A stretch of 8,217 nt of DNA from DASSUW01 sp035706585. GTDB taxonomy: Bacteria; Actinomycetota; Thermoleophilia; Solirubrobacterales; Solirubrobacteraceae. The stretch lies in contig DASSUW010000519.1 in NCBI GenBank assembly GCA_035706585.1, positions 1 to 8,217 on the forward strand, given 5' to 3'. Positions 1-5,018 of the stretch are shown piece after piece. The position numbers were made by a program, and so were the translations under genes. Positions within the stretch are counted from its first letter, which is position 1, and each line of letters begins with the position of its first letter. Below the pieces are notes generated by a model, which had not been told where the DNA came from, did no database searches, and saw only the letters and a list, made by a program, of their open reading frames with translations.

Positions 1-182
1 AGGTTGCCGGTGTAGTCCTCGATCGGCGAGATGTCATCGATCGTCTCGCGCAGCCCACCACCCTCGGGATCGACCAACCAGGCGAACGACTTCTTCTGGA
101 TATCGATGAGATTGGGGACGTCGAGGACCTTGTCCAGCCGCGCAAAGCTGCGGCGGATGCGGGGAGCGTCAACGGAAGCCAA
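1..182 (-). CDS. rpoB: RNA polymerase beta subunit, N-terminal 60 residues (partial, runs off the left edge)
   Basis: This is the 5' end of the gene for the catalytic beta subunit of RNA polymerase. The visible protein begins MASVDAPRIRRSFARLDKVL and continues with LDVPNLIDIQKKSFAWLVD, then an ISPIEDYTGNL stretch. These are the hallmarks of the RpoB N-terminus (beta-1/protrusion), where the polypeptide folds onto the core. The start is TTG at 182-180. An in-frame TGA lies only five codons upstream, no ATG or GTG occurs between it and TTG, and a GAGGAG Shine-Dalgarno sits 8 nt before TTG. The rest of the gene, and presumably rpoC, lies beyond the left edge. rpoB does not follow rplL directly. 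About 2.9 kb separates the two, so it needs its own promoter, and the 183-450 region is the natural place for it. Identity is secure. Confidence 0.95.
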   Translation of the reverse strand, partial: MASVDAPRIRRSFARLDKVLDVPNLIDIQKKSFAWLVDPEGGGLRETIDDISPIEDYTGN

Positions 183-273
183 GACGGCGACTCCTCAGGG
201 GTGGCTCGGAGGACGAGAGAGCGGCGCGCTCACCGGCTCGACAAGCCTGATAAAGCGCGACCAGCCAAGATAG

Positions 274-297
274 CACAGGGGGTACCGGACCCCTGTG
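274..297 (-). promoter_or_regulatory. Perfect 8-bp inverted repeat in the rpoB leader
   Basis: CACAGGGG (274-281) and CCCCTGTG (290-297) are exact inverted repeats separated by 8 bases. On the minus strand this stem lies about 90 nt before the rpoB start. It is followed immediately by CTATCTTGG, in which TGC-TATCTT (TATCTT at 272-267) resembles an extended -10 element without a good -35. The dyad could be a leader RNA hairpin or a DNA operator. The sequence alone cannot decide. Confidence 0.4.
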
Positions 298-394
298 AGG
301 GGCGCTCGGCGCTCACGGACCCCGCCCGGCCCGGGTCCCGTATGTGGCGGGAAGGGCGCGGTGGACGGCTACGACTATCGGCCGAGTACACAAC

Positions 395-423
395 ATTGTA
401 GCGCCGCCCCGAAATGCGAAACG
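395..423 (-). promoter_or_regulatory. Candidate rpoB promoter (TACAAT -10)
   Basis: The minus strand has TACAAT at 400-395, five of six matches to the sigma-70-type -10 consensus. It sits in a locally AT-richer patch in otherwise GC-rich DNA. At 17-18 bp spacing the -35 position reads CGTTTC or GCGTTT, a poor match, so this would be a weak or activator-dependent promoter, or not a promoter. Transcription from here would give a leader of about 200 nt before rpoB containing the 274-297 dyad. Confidence 0.3.
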
Positions 424-449
424 CCCGCCTGGCTTCGTGCCGGCGGGCG
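422..449 (-). terminator. Terminator-like hairpin upstream of the rpoB promoter candidate
   Basis: CGCCCGCC (422-429) pairs with GGCGGGCG (442-449). GGC/GCC (431-433 and 439-441) extends the stem past a single unpaired T, leaving the loop TTCGT. Read on the minus strand, the stem is followed by TTTCGCATTTC, a broken T-tract. This fits an intrinsic terminator or attenuator on the rpoB strand. No clear minus-strand gene lies just before it, so its purpose may be to insulate rpoB from read-through or to attenuate an upstream transcript. Confidence 0.45.
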
Positions 450-678
450 CTCGCGCCATCCGTGTCTCCCCTCCGACGCCGGTCGTCCCTGACCATCGCG
501 ACAGCGTCAAAACTAGGGTCCGGGCCCGAACTTCCAAGTCGAACAAGCGTCCAAGAAGTGGTTAATCGCGCGACGCGCGCACCTCACGCCGGATTACCAC
601 TTCCGGGGGATGGTCGGACCGGTCAGCGGCCGTTACCGTGCTGCTTCGCCGTGAGGAGAGCGTTGATCCCGGCGCCCA

Positions 679-695
679 GCCGGTGCAGCACCGGC
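679..695. repeat. 17-bp interrupted palindrome, operator-like
   Basis: GCCGGTGC (679-686) and GCACCGGC (688-695) are perfect inverted 8-mers around a single central A. Such a compact, near-symmetric site in non-coding DNA is typical of a dimeric regulator's operator. It can also fold as a tight RNA hairpin, and chance symmetry in GC-rich DNA is possible. It lies between the 735-765 terminator and the rest of the rpoB upstream region. Confidence 0.4.
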
Positions 696-734
696 ATCCA
701 GACACAGACTCGCGGGTCAACGGAGGGAACAAAG

Positions 735-765
735 GAGGGGCGGTCGACTTGCTCGGCCGCCCCTC
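735..765. terminator. Strong bidirectional intrinsic terminator
   Basis: GAGGGGCGG (735-743) and CCGCCCCTC (757-765) are exact complements. The stem continues inward through a T-G wobble and CGA/TCG, giving about 13 pairs around the loop CTTGC (748-752). The plus-strand tail reads GTTTACTTTC and the minus-strand tail reads CTTTGTTCCC, so either orientation could terminate. It lies 55 bp beyond the stop of the minus-strand SDR remnant, so its most likely original job was ending the SDR transcript and shielding rpoB. Confidence 0.65.
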
Positions 766-820
766 GTTTACTTTCAGCGCCCGGCGCGCCGCGGACGCCG
801 AGCGCCGAGCCCACCAGTGC

Positions 821-957
821 TCATCGCGGGTGCATCCCGCCGTCGATCGAGATCACCTGGTTCGTCAGGTAGCCGTTGCGCAGGATCCCGAGCATGAGGT
901 CGGCGACCTCCTCGGGCCGGCCGAGCCGCCGGACCGGCACGCGCGCGGCGACGAGTG
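821..957 (-). pseudogene. 3' remnant of a short-chain dehydrogenase/reductase (SDR) gene
   Basis: The minus strand, read from about 957 to the TGA at 823-821, encodes roughly 45 residues that match the C-terminal end of classical SDR enzymes of the FabG/glucose-dehydrogenase type. Visible pieces are RVPVRRLGRPEEVADLM, then LRNGYLTNQVISIDGGMHPR at the C-terminus. RLGRPEEVA and QVxxIDGGM are the usual SDR closing motifs. The Rossmann nucleotide-binding motif (TGxxxGIG), the catalytic Ser-Tyr-Lys and some 190 residues are absent. Upstream in the same frame a TGA stop appears near 980, and the sequence immediately before the remnant no longer looks like SDR. The fragment cannot make a working NAD(P)-dependent oxidoreductase. 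The break falls where the small plus-strand ORF begins, pointing to a deletion or rearrangement junction near 955-980. Confidence 0.75.
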
Positions 958-978
958 CGGATACAACCGGAGATCGTC

Positions 979-1212
979 ATGCGCGCCGGGACGGCGTACA
1001 TCGTCGATGCGCGGAGCTACGACCCGATCGAGCTGCGCACGCAGGGGACCGGCGGGGGCACCGTGCTGCGGTTCGTGACCTACGAGCGTCTGCCGGTCAC
1101 CGCCGCGAACCGCGCGCTGCTGAGCATCGCCGCGCAGCACGGCGGTGCCCCGGTGATCCGCGACGCGGCCGCCTACCAGGACGCGATCGCGCGGCTGTTC
1201 CCCAACGGCTAG
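979..1212 (+). CDS. Small hypothetical protein, 77 aa
   Basis: I do not recognise this protein. The frame reads MRAGTAYIVDARSYDPIELR at its start and ends IARLFPNG. It has about 77 residues, mixed alpha/beta composition, no Cys, no membrane segment and no signal peptide. Coding is supported by almost uniformly G or C third positions and by GGAG (969-972) placed 6 nt before the ATG. An in-frame GTG at 955 would add eight residues but has no better ribosome site. The gene begins at the point where the neighbouring SDR remnant breaks off, so its 5' end could itself be a rearranged fragment. It converges with the minus-strand 155-aa gene, and the two stop codons share the tetramer CTAG. Confidence 0.6.
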   Translation: MRAGTAYIVDARSYDPIELRTQGTGGGTVLRFVTYERLPVTAANRALLSIAAQHGGAPVIRDAAAYQDAIARLFPNG

Positions 1213-1676
1213 ACGGGAAACCTCTCCAGCACCCAGTCGGGCCCGAGCTCGCGGCGGCGGTAGGAGCGGCCGTTGATGAGCACGTAGTCGCGCGTGCGCA
1301 GGTCCATCGGCAGGTCGCGCTCGACCGGATACCACTCGTTGTGGGTGCGGATGAGCTCGTTGAGCTCGTCGAAGCGCCAGGCGGCCGCGATCGCGCGCCA
1401 GCGGGGGGCGAACGCGCGCCGGTCGTCGCCGCACTCCTCGCGCAGCTGGTCATAGGCCCTGGCCAGGCGCCGCTGCTCGCGCTTGGTGCCGCGCTCGATC
1501 TCGATCAGCCGCTCCATCCAGCGCGGGCGCATGCCGGCGCGCAGGTAGTCCTCGAGCGAGCGGCGGGATTGGCGCGTGCGGCTGGAGAACGGGCGTCCCG
1601 CGCTGCGGGGATCCTCGAGGCTCTCGGCCACGAGGCGCTCGGCGGCGGTGCGGCGATCATCGCTCACCAACCTCAC
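1209..1676 (-). CDS. Conserved-looking hypothetical protein, 155 aa, Arg/Trp-rich
   Basis: No named function is recognised. The protein is strongly basic and probably soluble, with an Arg-rich N-terminal half, a helical stretch around residues 40-110 (for example RWMERLIEIERGTKREQRRL), and a distinctive C-terminal module from about 112 to 155 containing HNEWYPVERDLPMD, DYVLINGRSYRRRELG and WVLERFPV. I have the impression of similar C-termini in other high-GC actinobacterial hypotheticals, but cannot verify that here. The start is uncertain: GTG at 1676 gives 155 aa with no clear Shine-Dalgarno, while GTG at 1667 (VSDDRRTAAERL) has GAGG very close upstream. An imperfect palindrome, TAGGC-G-GCCTA (1679-1689), sits just before the start and might be regulatory. 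It is divergent from the ParB-like gene and convergent with the 77-aa ORF. Confidence 0.75.
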   Translation of the reverse strand: MRLVSDDRRTAAERLVAESLEDPRSAGRPFSSRTRQSRRSLEDYLRAGMRPRWMERLIEIERGTKREQRRLARAYDQLREECGDDRRAFAPRWRAIAAAWRFDELNELIRTHNEWYPVERDLPMDLRTRDYVLINGRSYRRRELGPDWVLERFPV

Positions 1677-1780
1677 TGTAGGCGGCCTAAGGGGTCAGAT
1701 AAGTGGCGTAAGGGATGGTCGGCGCGAGGTCGCTCCATGCTGCCGATGTGCGCGCGCCGGTCGCAGTCCACGATGGATGC

Positions 1781-2215
1781 ATGCTTCTCACCGGCTCCGT
1801 CCAGATCGACGCCGAGCGCGCGTTCGACCGTGCCGCGCGCGGCCGGCGACTCGCTTCGCTGATCGCGCGTCTGCGCGGTCGAGACCGGCGGACGCTGCCG
1901 ATCTACCACCCCGCGGCCCGGCGCGTGACGACGCGGCGCGGCGTCCACGAGATCCCGATCGAGCGGATCTGCGGCACGGTCGAGCCGACGCGCGCAGCCG
2001 ACTTCGACGCCGAGTTCCGCCCGGCCCCGCACGCTCGTCAGCGCTGGCAGCGCGTGTGGATGGCCGAGCAGCGCGGCACCGGCCTGCCGCCGGTGTCGGT
2101 CGTGCCGATCGGCGACTGGTACGCGCTGCGCGACGGCCACCATCGCGTCTCGGTCGCCCGCGCGCGCGGCGCCGTCGCGATCGACGCGCAGCTGGATGAC
2201 ACACTCGTCATATGA
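1781..2215 (+). CDS. ParB/sulfiredoxin-fold domain protein, 144 aa
   Basis: The C-terminal half has the signature of the ParB N-terminal-like (ParB/sulfiredoxin) fold: VHEIPIERICGTV at 55-67 as the first strand and helix, then LPPVSVVPIGDWYALRDGHH at 102-121, with DGHHRVSVARARG (118-130) equivalent to the DGxHRxxAA nucleotide-binding loop of ParB/Srx proteins. The N-terminal half (MLLTGSVQIDAERAFDRAAR) is helical and basic. It lacks the helix-turn-helix DNA-binding domain of true chromosome-partition ParB, so a role in segregation should not be assumed. CTP/ATP binding or nuclease-like activity is possible from the fold but unproven. The start at 1781 is preferred. An upstream in-frame ATG at 1715 adds 22 residues with weaker codon bias. 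The stop overlaps the next gene's start as ATGA, implying translational coupling. Confidence 0.8.
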   Translation: MLLTGSVQIDAERAFDRAARGRRLASLIARLRGRDRRTLPIYHPAARRVTTRRGVHEIPIERICGTVEPTRAADFDAEFRPAPHARQRWQRVWMAEQRGTGLPPVSVVPIGDWYALRDGHHRVSVARARGAVAIDAQLDDTLVI

Positions 2216-3024
2216 GCACGCGCATGCGAGACGCCATGAGGGAGCAGCTCCGGCAGCTGCGGTACGAGCCGACGGAGAAGCGCCTGCGCGCGCAGCTCGA
2301 CGGCCGACCGGCGATCGACACCACGCGTGCGCTGCTCGTGTGGGAGCCGCGCCGGGTCGTCCCGGCGTTCGCGGTGCCGGCCGAGGACGTCGCGGGCGAG
2401 CTCGTGCCCGCCAGCGCCGGCGACGAGTCCGAGTCGGACGTCCTGCACCCCGGAATCGCGTTCGCCGCGCACTCGACGCCGGGCTCGTCGTTCGACCTCC
2501 GGATCGGCGGTCGCACGCTCCCGCAGGCGGCGTTCACGCCGGCCGACGAGGACTTCGACGGCTACGTGATCGTCGACTTCAGCGCCTTCGACGGCTGGCT
2601 GGAGGAGGACGAGCCGCTGCTCGGCCACCCGCGCGACCCGTTCCACCGGATCGACATGCGCCGCAGCTCGCGCCATGTCGTGATCGAGCACGACGGGCGC
2701 CTCCTGGCCGACACGACGCGGCCGACGCTGCTGTTCGAGACGTCGCTGCCGACGCGCTTCTACATCCCGCGCGAGGACGTCGTCGCCGCGCTCGAGCCCT
2801 CGGACCGCCGGACGATCTGCGCCTACAAGGGCGAGGCCGGCTACCACAGCGTCGACGGCCTCGACCTCGTCTGGACCTACGAGGATCCGCTGCCCGAGGC
2901 GGCCCCGATCAAGGGCCTGCTGTGCTTCTTCGACGAGCTGGTCGACGTGACGGTGGACGGGCGCAAGCGCGCCCGCCCACTCACGAAGTTCTCGCGCGCA
3001 ATCGTGGGAGAAGTGGGCGTATAG
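2212..3024 (+). CDS. DUF427 domain-containing protein, two tandem domains, 270 aa
   Basis: This protein carries two copies of the DUF427 (PF04248, NTP_transf_9-type) beta-rich domain. The C-terminal copy, about 155-250, is canonical: HDGRLLADTTRPTLLFET, LPTRFYIPREDV, PSDRRTICAYKGEAGYHSVD, WTYEDPLPEAAPIKG and FFDELVDVTVDG. The N-terminal copy, about 28-140, is divergent yet alignable: LDGRPAIDTTRALLVWE parallels the start of the second copy, followed by FAVPAEDV. The biochemical role of the family is not established to my knowledge, so no function is claimed. The length suits the two-domain actinobacterial form. It starts at ATG 2212, overlapping the ParB-like gene by four bases (ATGA), so the pair is likely co-transcribed and coupled. 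No signal peptide or membrane segment is visible. It converges on rplL with a 92-bp gap. Confidence 0.9.
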   Translation: MSTRMRDAMREQLRQLRYEPTEKRLRAQLDGRPAIDTTRALLVWEPRRVVPAFAVPAEDVAGELVPASAGDESESDVLHPGIAFAAHSTPGSSFDLRIGGRTLPQAAFTPADEDFDGYVIVDFSAFDGWLEEDEPLLGHPRDPFHRIDMRRSSRHVVIEHDGRLLADTTRPTLLFETSLPTRFYIPREDVVAALEPSDRRTICAYKGEAGYHSVDGLDLVWTYEDPLPEAAPIKGLLCFFDELVDVTVDGRKRARPLTKFSRAIVGEVGV

Positions 3025-3042
3025 ATACGGGTTTCGCCTGCC

Positions 3043-3101
3043 AGGCACCCGCCCTCACAATCTCGTGCCTGCGTTGAGGCGCGCGGTGACGGCGGGTGCC
3101 T
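3043..3101. terminator. Inverted repeat between convergent DUF427 gene and rplL
   Basis: AGGCACCCGCC (3043-3053) and GGCGGGTGCCT (3091-3101) are perfect 11-bp inverted repeats in the 92-bp gap between two convergent genes. The intervening 37 bases contain a further CCTCA/TGAGG pair. Neither side has a T-tract. The position is where a shared terminator for the seven-gene ribosomal operon and the DUF427 pair is expected, and GC-rich actinobacteria often use stems without U-runs. It is a probable terminator or 3'-end stabilising hairpin. Confidence 0.5.
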
Positions 3102-3116
3102 TCGGCGACGTTACAT

Positions 3117-3506
3117 CTACTTGACCTCGACGGAGGCGCCGGCCTCCTCGAGCTCGGCCTTCAGCTTGTCGGCCTCCTCGCGCTCGACGCCCTCCTTGAC
3201 GGGCTTGGGGGCCTCGTCGACGAGCGCCTTGGCCTCTTTGAGGCCCAGACCCGTGGCCGCGCGGACGACCTTGATGACCTGGATCTTCTTGTCGCCGGCG
3301 CCGGTGAGGACCACGTCGAAGGCGCTCTGCTCCTCGCCGCCGCCGTCCTCGGCCGCGCCGCCGCCGCCGGCGGCCGCCGGTGCCGCCGCGGCAACCGCGG
3401 TCGCCGAGACGCCGAACTCCTCCTCGAGCGCCTTGATGCGCTCGGAGAGCTCGAGCACGGAGATCGACTTGAGCTCGTCGATCCACTCCTGGGTGCTGGT
3501 TGCCAT
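3117..3506 (-). CDS. rplL: 50S ribosomal protein L7/L12
   Basis: This is the multicopy flexible stalk protein that binds L10 and recruits translational GTPases to the ribosome. The protein has 129 residues, near the usual 120-130. The N-terminal dimerisation helices are MATSTQEWIDELKSISVLEL and ERIKALEEEFGV. An Ala/Gly-rich hinge runs about 36-60 (AVAAAAPAAAGGGG). The C-terminal globular domain carries FDVVLTGAGDKKIQVIKVVR, then TGLGLKEAKALVDEAPKPVK, which includes the factor-contacting helix. The start ATG at 3506 has AGGAGG ten bases upstream, inside the end of rplJ, and the gap to the rplJ stop is only 5 bp. This is the last gene of the operon here. rpoB does not follow immediately. Confidence 0.98.
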   Translation of the reverse strand: MATSTQEWIDELKSISVLELSERIKALEEEFGVSATAVAAAAPAAAGGGGAAEDGGGEEQSAFDVVLTGAGDKKIQVIKVVRAATGLGLKEAKALVDEAPKPVKEGVEREEADKLKAELEEAGASVEVK

Positions 3507-3511
3507 TGGGT

Positions 3512-4231
3512 TCAGTCCTCCTGGTTCTCAGTGGAAGGGGTTTCCTCGGCCGGCGACTCGCCGGGCTCGGGGTCGGGCTCGGGCCCGGGATCCTCGGCGG
3601 ACGCGGTGCCGCCCTGATCGGGATCCGGCTCGGCCGGCGGCGCCTCGGCGGCCGGCGACTCGGTCTCGGCGGGCGCAGCCGCCTCGGCGGCCGGTGCGGC
3701 GTCGCCGCCGACCAGGCCCTGCTCGGCGATCTGCGAGAGCTGGCGGGCGAGGCCGCCGATGAGCCCGTTCAGGCTCGTCACCAGGCCGGTGAGCGGCGAG
3801 GCGACCATGCCGACGAGGCGTCCGTAGAGCACCTCGCGCGACGGCAGCTTGGCGATGGCTTCGATCTCCGGGGCGCCCAGCGGGCCACCGTTCATCCAGC
3901 CGCCCTTGAACTCGAGCAGCGTCCCGCCGCTGGCCCGCCGGAAGTCCGACAGCGCCTTGGCGGCCGCGGCCGCGTCGCCGCGTACGAACGTCATCGCCGT
4001 CGGGCCCTCGAGCAGCTCCTTGAGGCCCTCGGCGCCGGCCTTGTCGGCCGCCCGCAGCGTCAGCGTGTTCTTGACGATCCGGAAGGAGGCGTCGGCGTCG
4101 CGCAGCCTGGTGCGCAGGTCGGCGGCCTGCGGCACGGAGATGCCGCGGTAGTCGACCGCGAAGACGGCCTCCGCTTCGGAGATCTGAGCGGCCACCTCGT
4201 CGATGACCGCGGCTTTCTGGTCTCGGTTCAA
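3512..4231 (-). CDS. rplJ: 50S ribosomal protein L10 with long acidic C-terminal tail
   Basis: L10 is the stalk base: its N-terminal domain binds 23S rRNA with L11, and its C-terminal helix carries L7/L12 dimers. Recognisable family segments are VFAVDYRGISVPQAADLRTR (23-42), FRIVKNTLTLRAA and a GPTAMTFV strand, and the L12-binding helix falls around 140-173. At 239 residues it is about 60 longer than typical bacterial L10. The excess is a tail from about 177 to 239 made mostly of Ala, Pro, Glu and Asp (for example EPDPDQGG and PGPEPDPEPGESP) and containing no Lys or Arg. The start is TTG at 4231 with AGGAGG six bases upstream; no other start fits as well. It is 58 bp after rplA and 5 bp before rplL. 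The core identity is secure, but the tail's role is unknown. Confidence 0.96.
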   Translation of the reverse strand: MNRDQKAAVIDEVAAQISEAEAVFAVDYRGISVPQAADLRTRLRDADASFRIVKNTLTLRAADKAGAEGLKELLEGPTAMTFVRGDAAAAAKALSDFRRASGGTLLEFKGGWMNGGPLGAPEIEAIAKLPSREVLYGRLVGMVASPLTGLVTSLNGLIGGLARQLSQIAEQGLVGGDAAPAAEAAAPAETESPAAEAPPAEPDPDQGGTASAEDPGPEPDPEPGESPAEETPSTENQED

Positions 4232-4289
4232 ACGGTTCCTCCTAACCGGGACTTACTGTTGCCCGGAGTCTCGGGAGGGCTGTCGCGCG

Positions 4290-5018
4290 CTAGGCGGTCG
4301 CGGCAGCCTCCGCGTCGATCAAGTCTCGGGTACGCGACGGGTCGACCTTCACGCCGGGACCCATCGTCGAGGCCAGCACGACCGAGCGCAGGTACCGGCC
4401 CTTCGCCGCCGACGGCTTGGCGCGGATCAGCTCCTCGATGATGGCCTGGTAGTTGGCGAGCAGGTGCTCGTCGGGGAACGAGGTCTTGCCGACGGTCATG
4501 TGCACGATCGCGGTGCGATCGGTGCGGTACTCGACCTTGCCGGCCTTGGACTCCTCGACCGCCTTGCGGACGTCCATCGTGACCGTCCCGACCTTCGGGT
4601 TCGGCATCTTGCCCTGCGGGCCGAGGATGCGGCCCAGCCGGCCGACCACCGGCATCATGTCGGGCGTCGCGATCGCGACGTCGAAGTCGGTGAAGCCCTC
4701 GTTCTGGACGCGCTCGGCGAGATCCTCGGCGCCCACGTAGTCGGCACCGGCCTCCTCGGCCTCGCGCGCCTTGTCGCCCTTGGCGAAGACGGCGATCTTG
4801 ACGTCCTTGCCGAGCCCGTGCGGGAGCGCGATCGTGCCGCGCAGCTGCTCGTCGGCGTGGCGGACGTTCAGGCCCGTGCGGATGTGGACCTCGACGGTCT
4901 CGTCGAACTTCGCGCGCTTGGACTCCTTGACCAACCGGACGGCCTCGTGCGGCGAGTACTCGCGCTCGCGGTCGACCTTGGCGCGCGACTCGAGGAACGC
5001 GCGACCGTGCTTGGCCAT
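4290..5018 (-). CDS. rplA: 50S ribosomal protein L1
   Basis: L1 forms the mobile L1 stalk that helps eject deacylated E-site tRNA, and in many bacteria it represses its own operon by binding mRNA. The 242-residue protein is full length. The family signature is present as ATPDMMPVVGRLGRILGP followed by QGKMPNPKVGTV. The start (MAKHGRAFLESRAKVDR) and KGRYLRSVVLASTMGPGVKV near the end also fit. The ATG at 5018 shares one base with the rplK stop (TAATG), so rplK and rplA are probably translationally coupled, and GGAGG lies ten bases upstream. I did not find a clear L1-binding mimic of the rRNA site, so autoregulation is only inferred from the family. Confidence 0.98.
   Translation of the reverse strand: MAKHGRAFLESRAKVDREREYSPHEAVRLVKESKRAKFDETVEVHIRTGLNVRHADEQLRGTIALPHGLGKDVKIAVFAKGDKAREAEEAGADYVGAEDLAERVQNEGFTDFDVAIATPDMMPVVGRLGRILGPQGKMPNPKVGTVTMDVRKAVEESKAGKVEYRTDRTAIVHMTVGKTSFPDEHLLANYQAIIEELIRAKPSAAKGRYLRSVVLASTMGPGVKVDPSRTRDLIDAEAAATA

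Larger units (their letters stand above)
183..820. other. Non-coding region upstream of rpoB with several hairpins
   Basis: I see no convincing gene in this roughly 640-bp stretch. Open frames exist on both strands, but their third positions are not GC-saturated as in the neighbouring genes, and they resemble no family I know. The stretch holds, from right to left on the minus strand: a long terminator hairpin (735-765), an interrupted palindrome (679-695), a bulged dyad (558-600), a terminator-like hairpin (422-449), a TACAAT -10-like hexamer (400-395), a GGACCC/GGGTCC dyad (317-322 and 333-338) and a perfect 8-bp dyad (274-297). The layout suits an SDR terminator followed by the regulatory region and long leader of rpoB. 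The promoter itself is not certain. Confidence 0.7.

Noticed and set aside
301..314. Tandem GGCGCTC repeat
   Set aside because: There are two copies of a GC-rich 7-mer only, which is expected by chance in this composition.
450..735. Possible tRNA or known structured RNA upstream of rpoB
   Set aside because: I looked on both strands for a T-loop (GTTCGAATC-like) with matching acceptor arms and for tmRNA, 6S and RNase P features and found none. Only isolated dyads are present.
623..814. A 63-codon minus-strand frame including MPVLHRLGAGINALL
   Set aside because: It spans a strong terminator hairpin, lacks a ribosome site and GC-rich third positions, and matches nothing I know.
876..1862. A 328-codon plus-strand frame across the hypothetical genes
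   Set aside because: It is antisense or out of frame to the 155-aa gene and the 77-aa ORF, has Ala/Arg-rich composition with no motif, and crosses the SDR remnant and the divergent gap.
2038..3048. A 336-codon minus-strand frame opposite DUF427
   Set aside because: The opposite strand encodes a recognisable two-domain DUF427 protein. This frame is repetitive Arg/Val/Glu typical of antisense in GC-rich genes.
4232..4289. L10-type autoregulatory leader before rplJ
   Set aside because: Only 58 bases are available. A weak CCGGG/CCCGG stem is visible, but no kink-turn-like L10-binding structure could be recognised.
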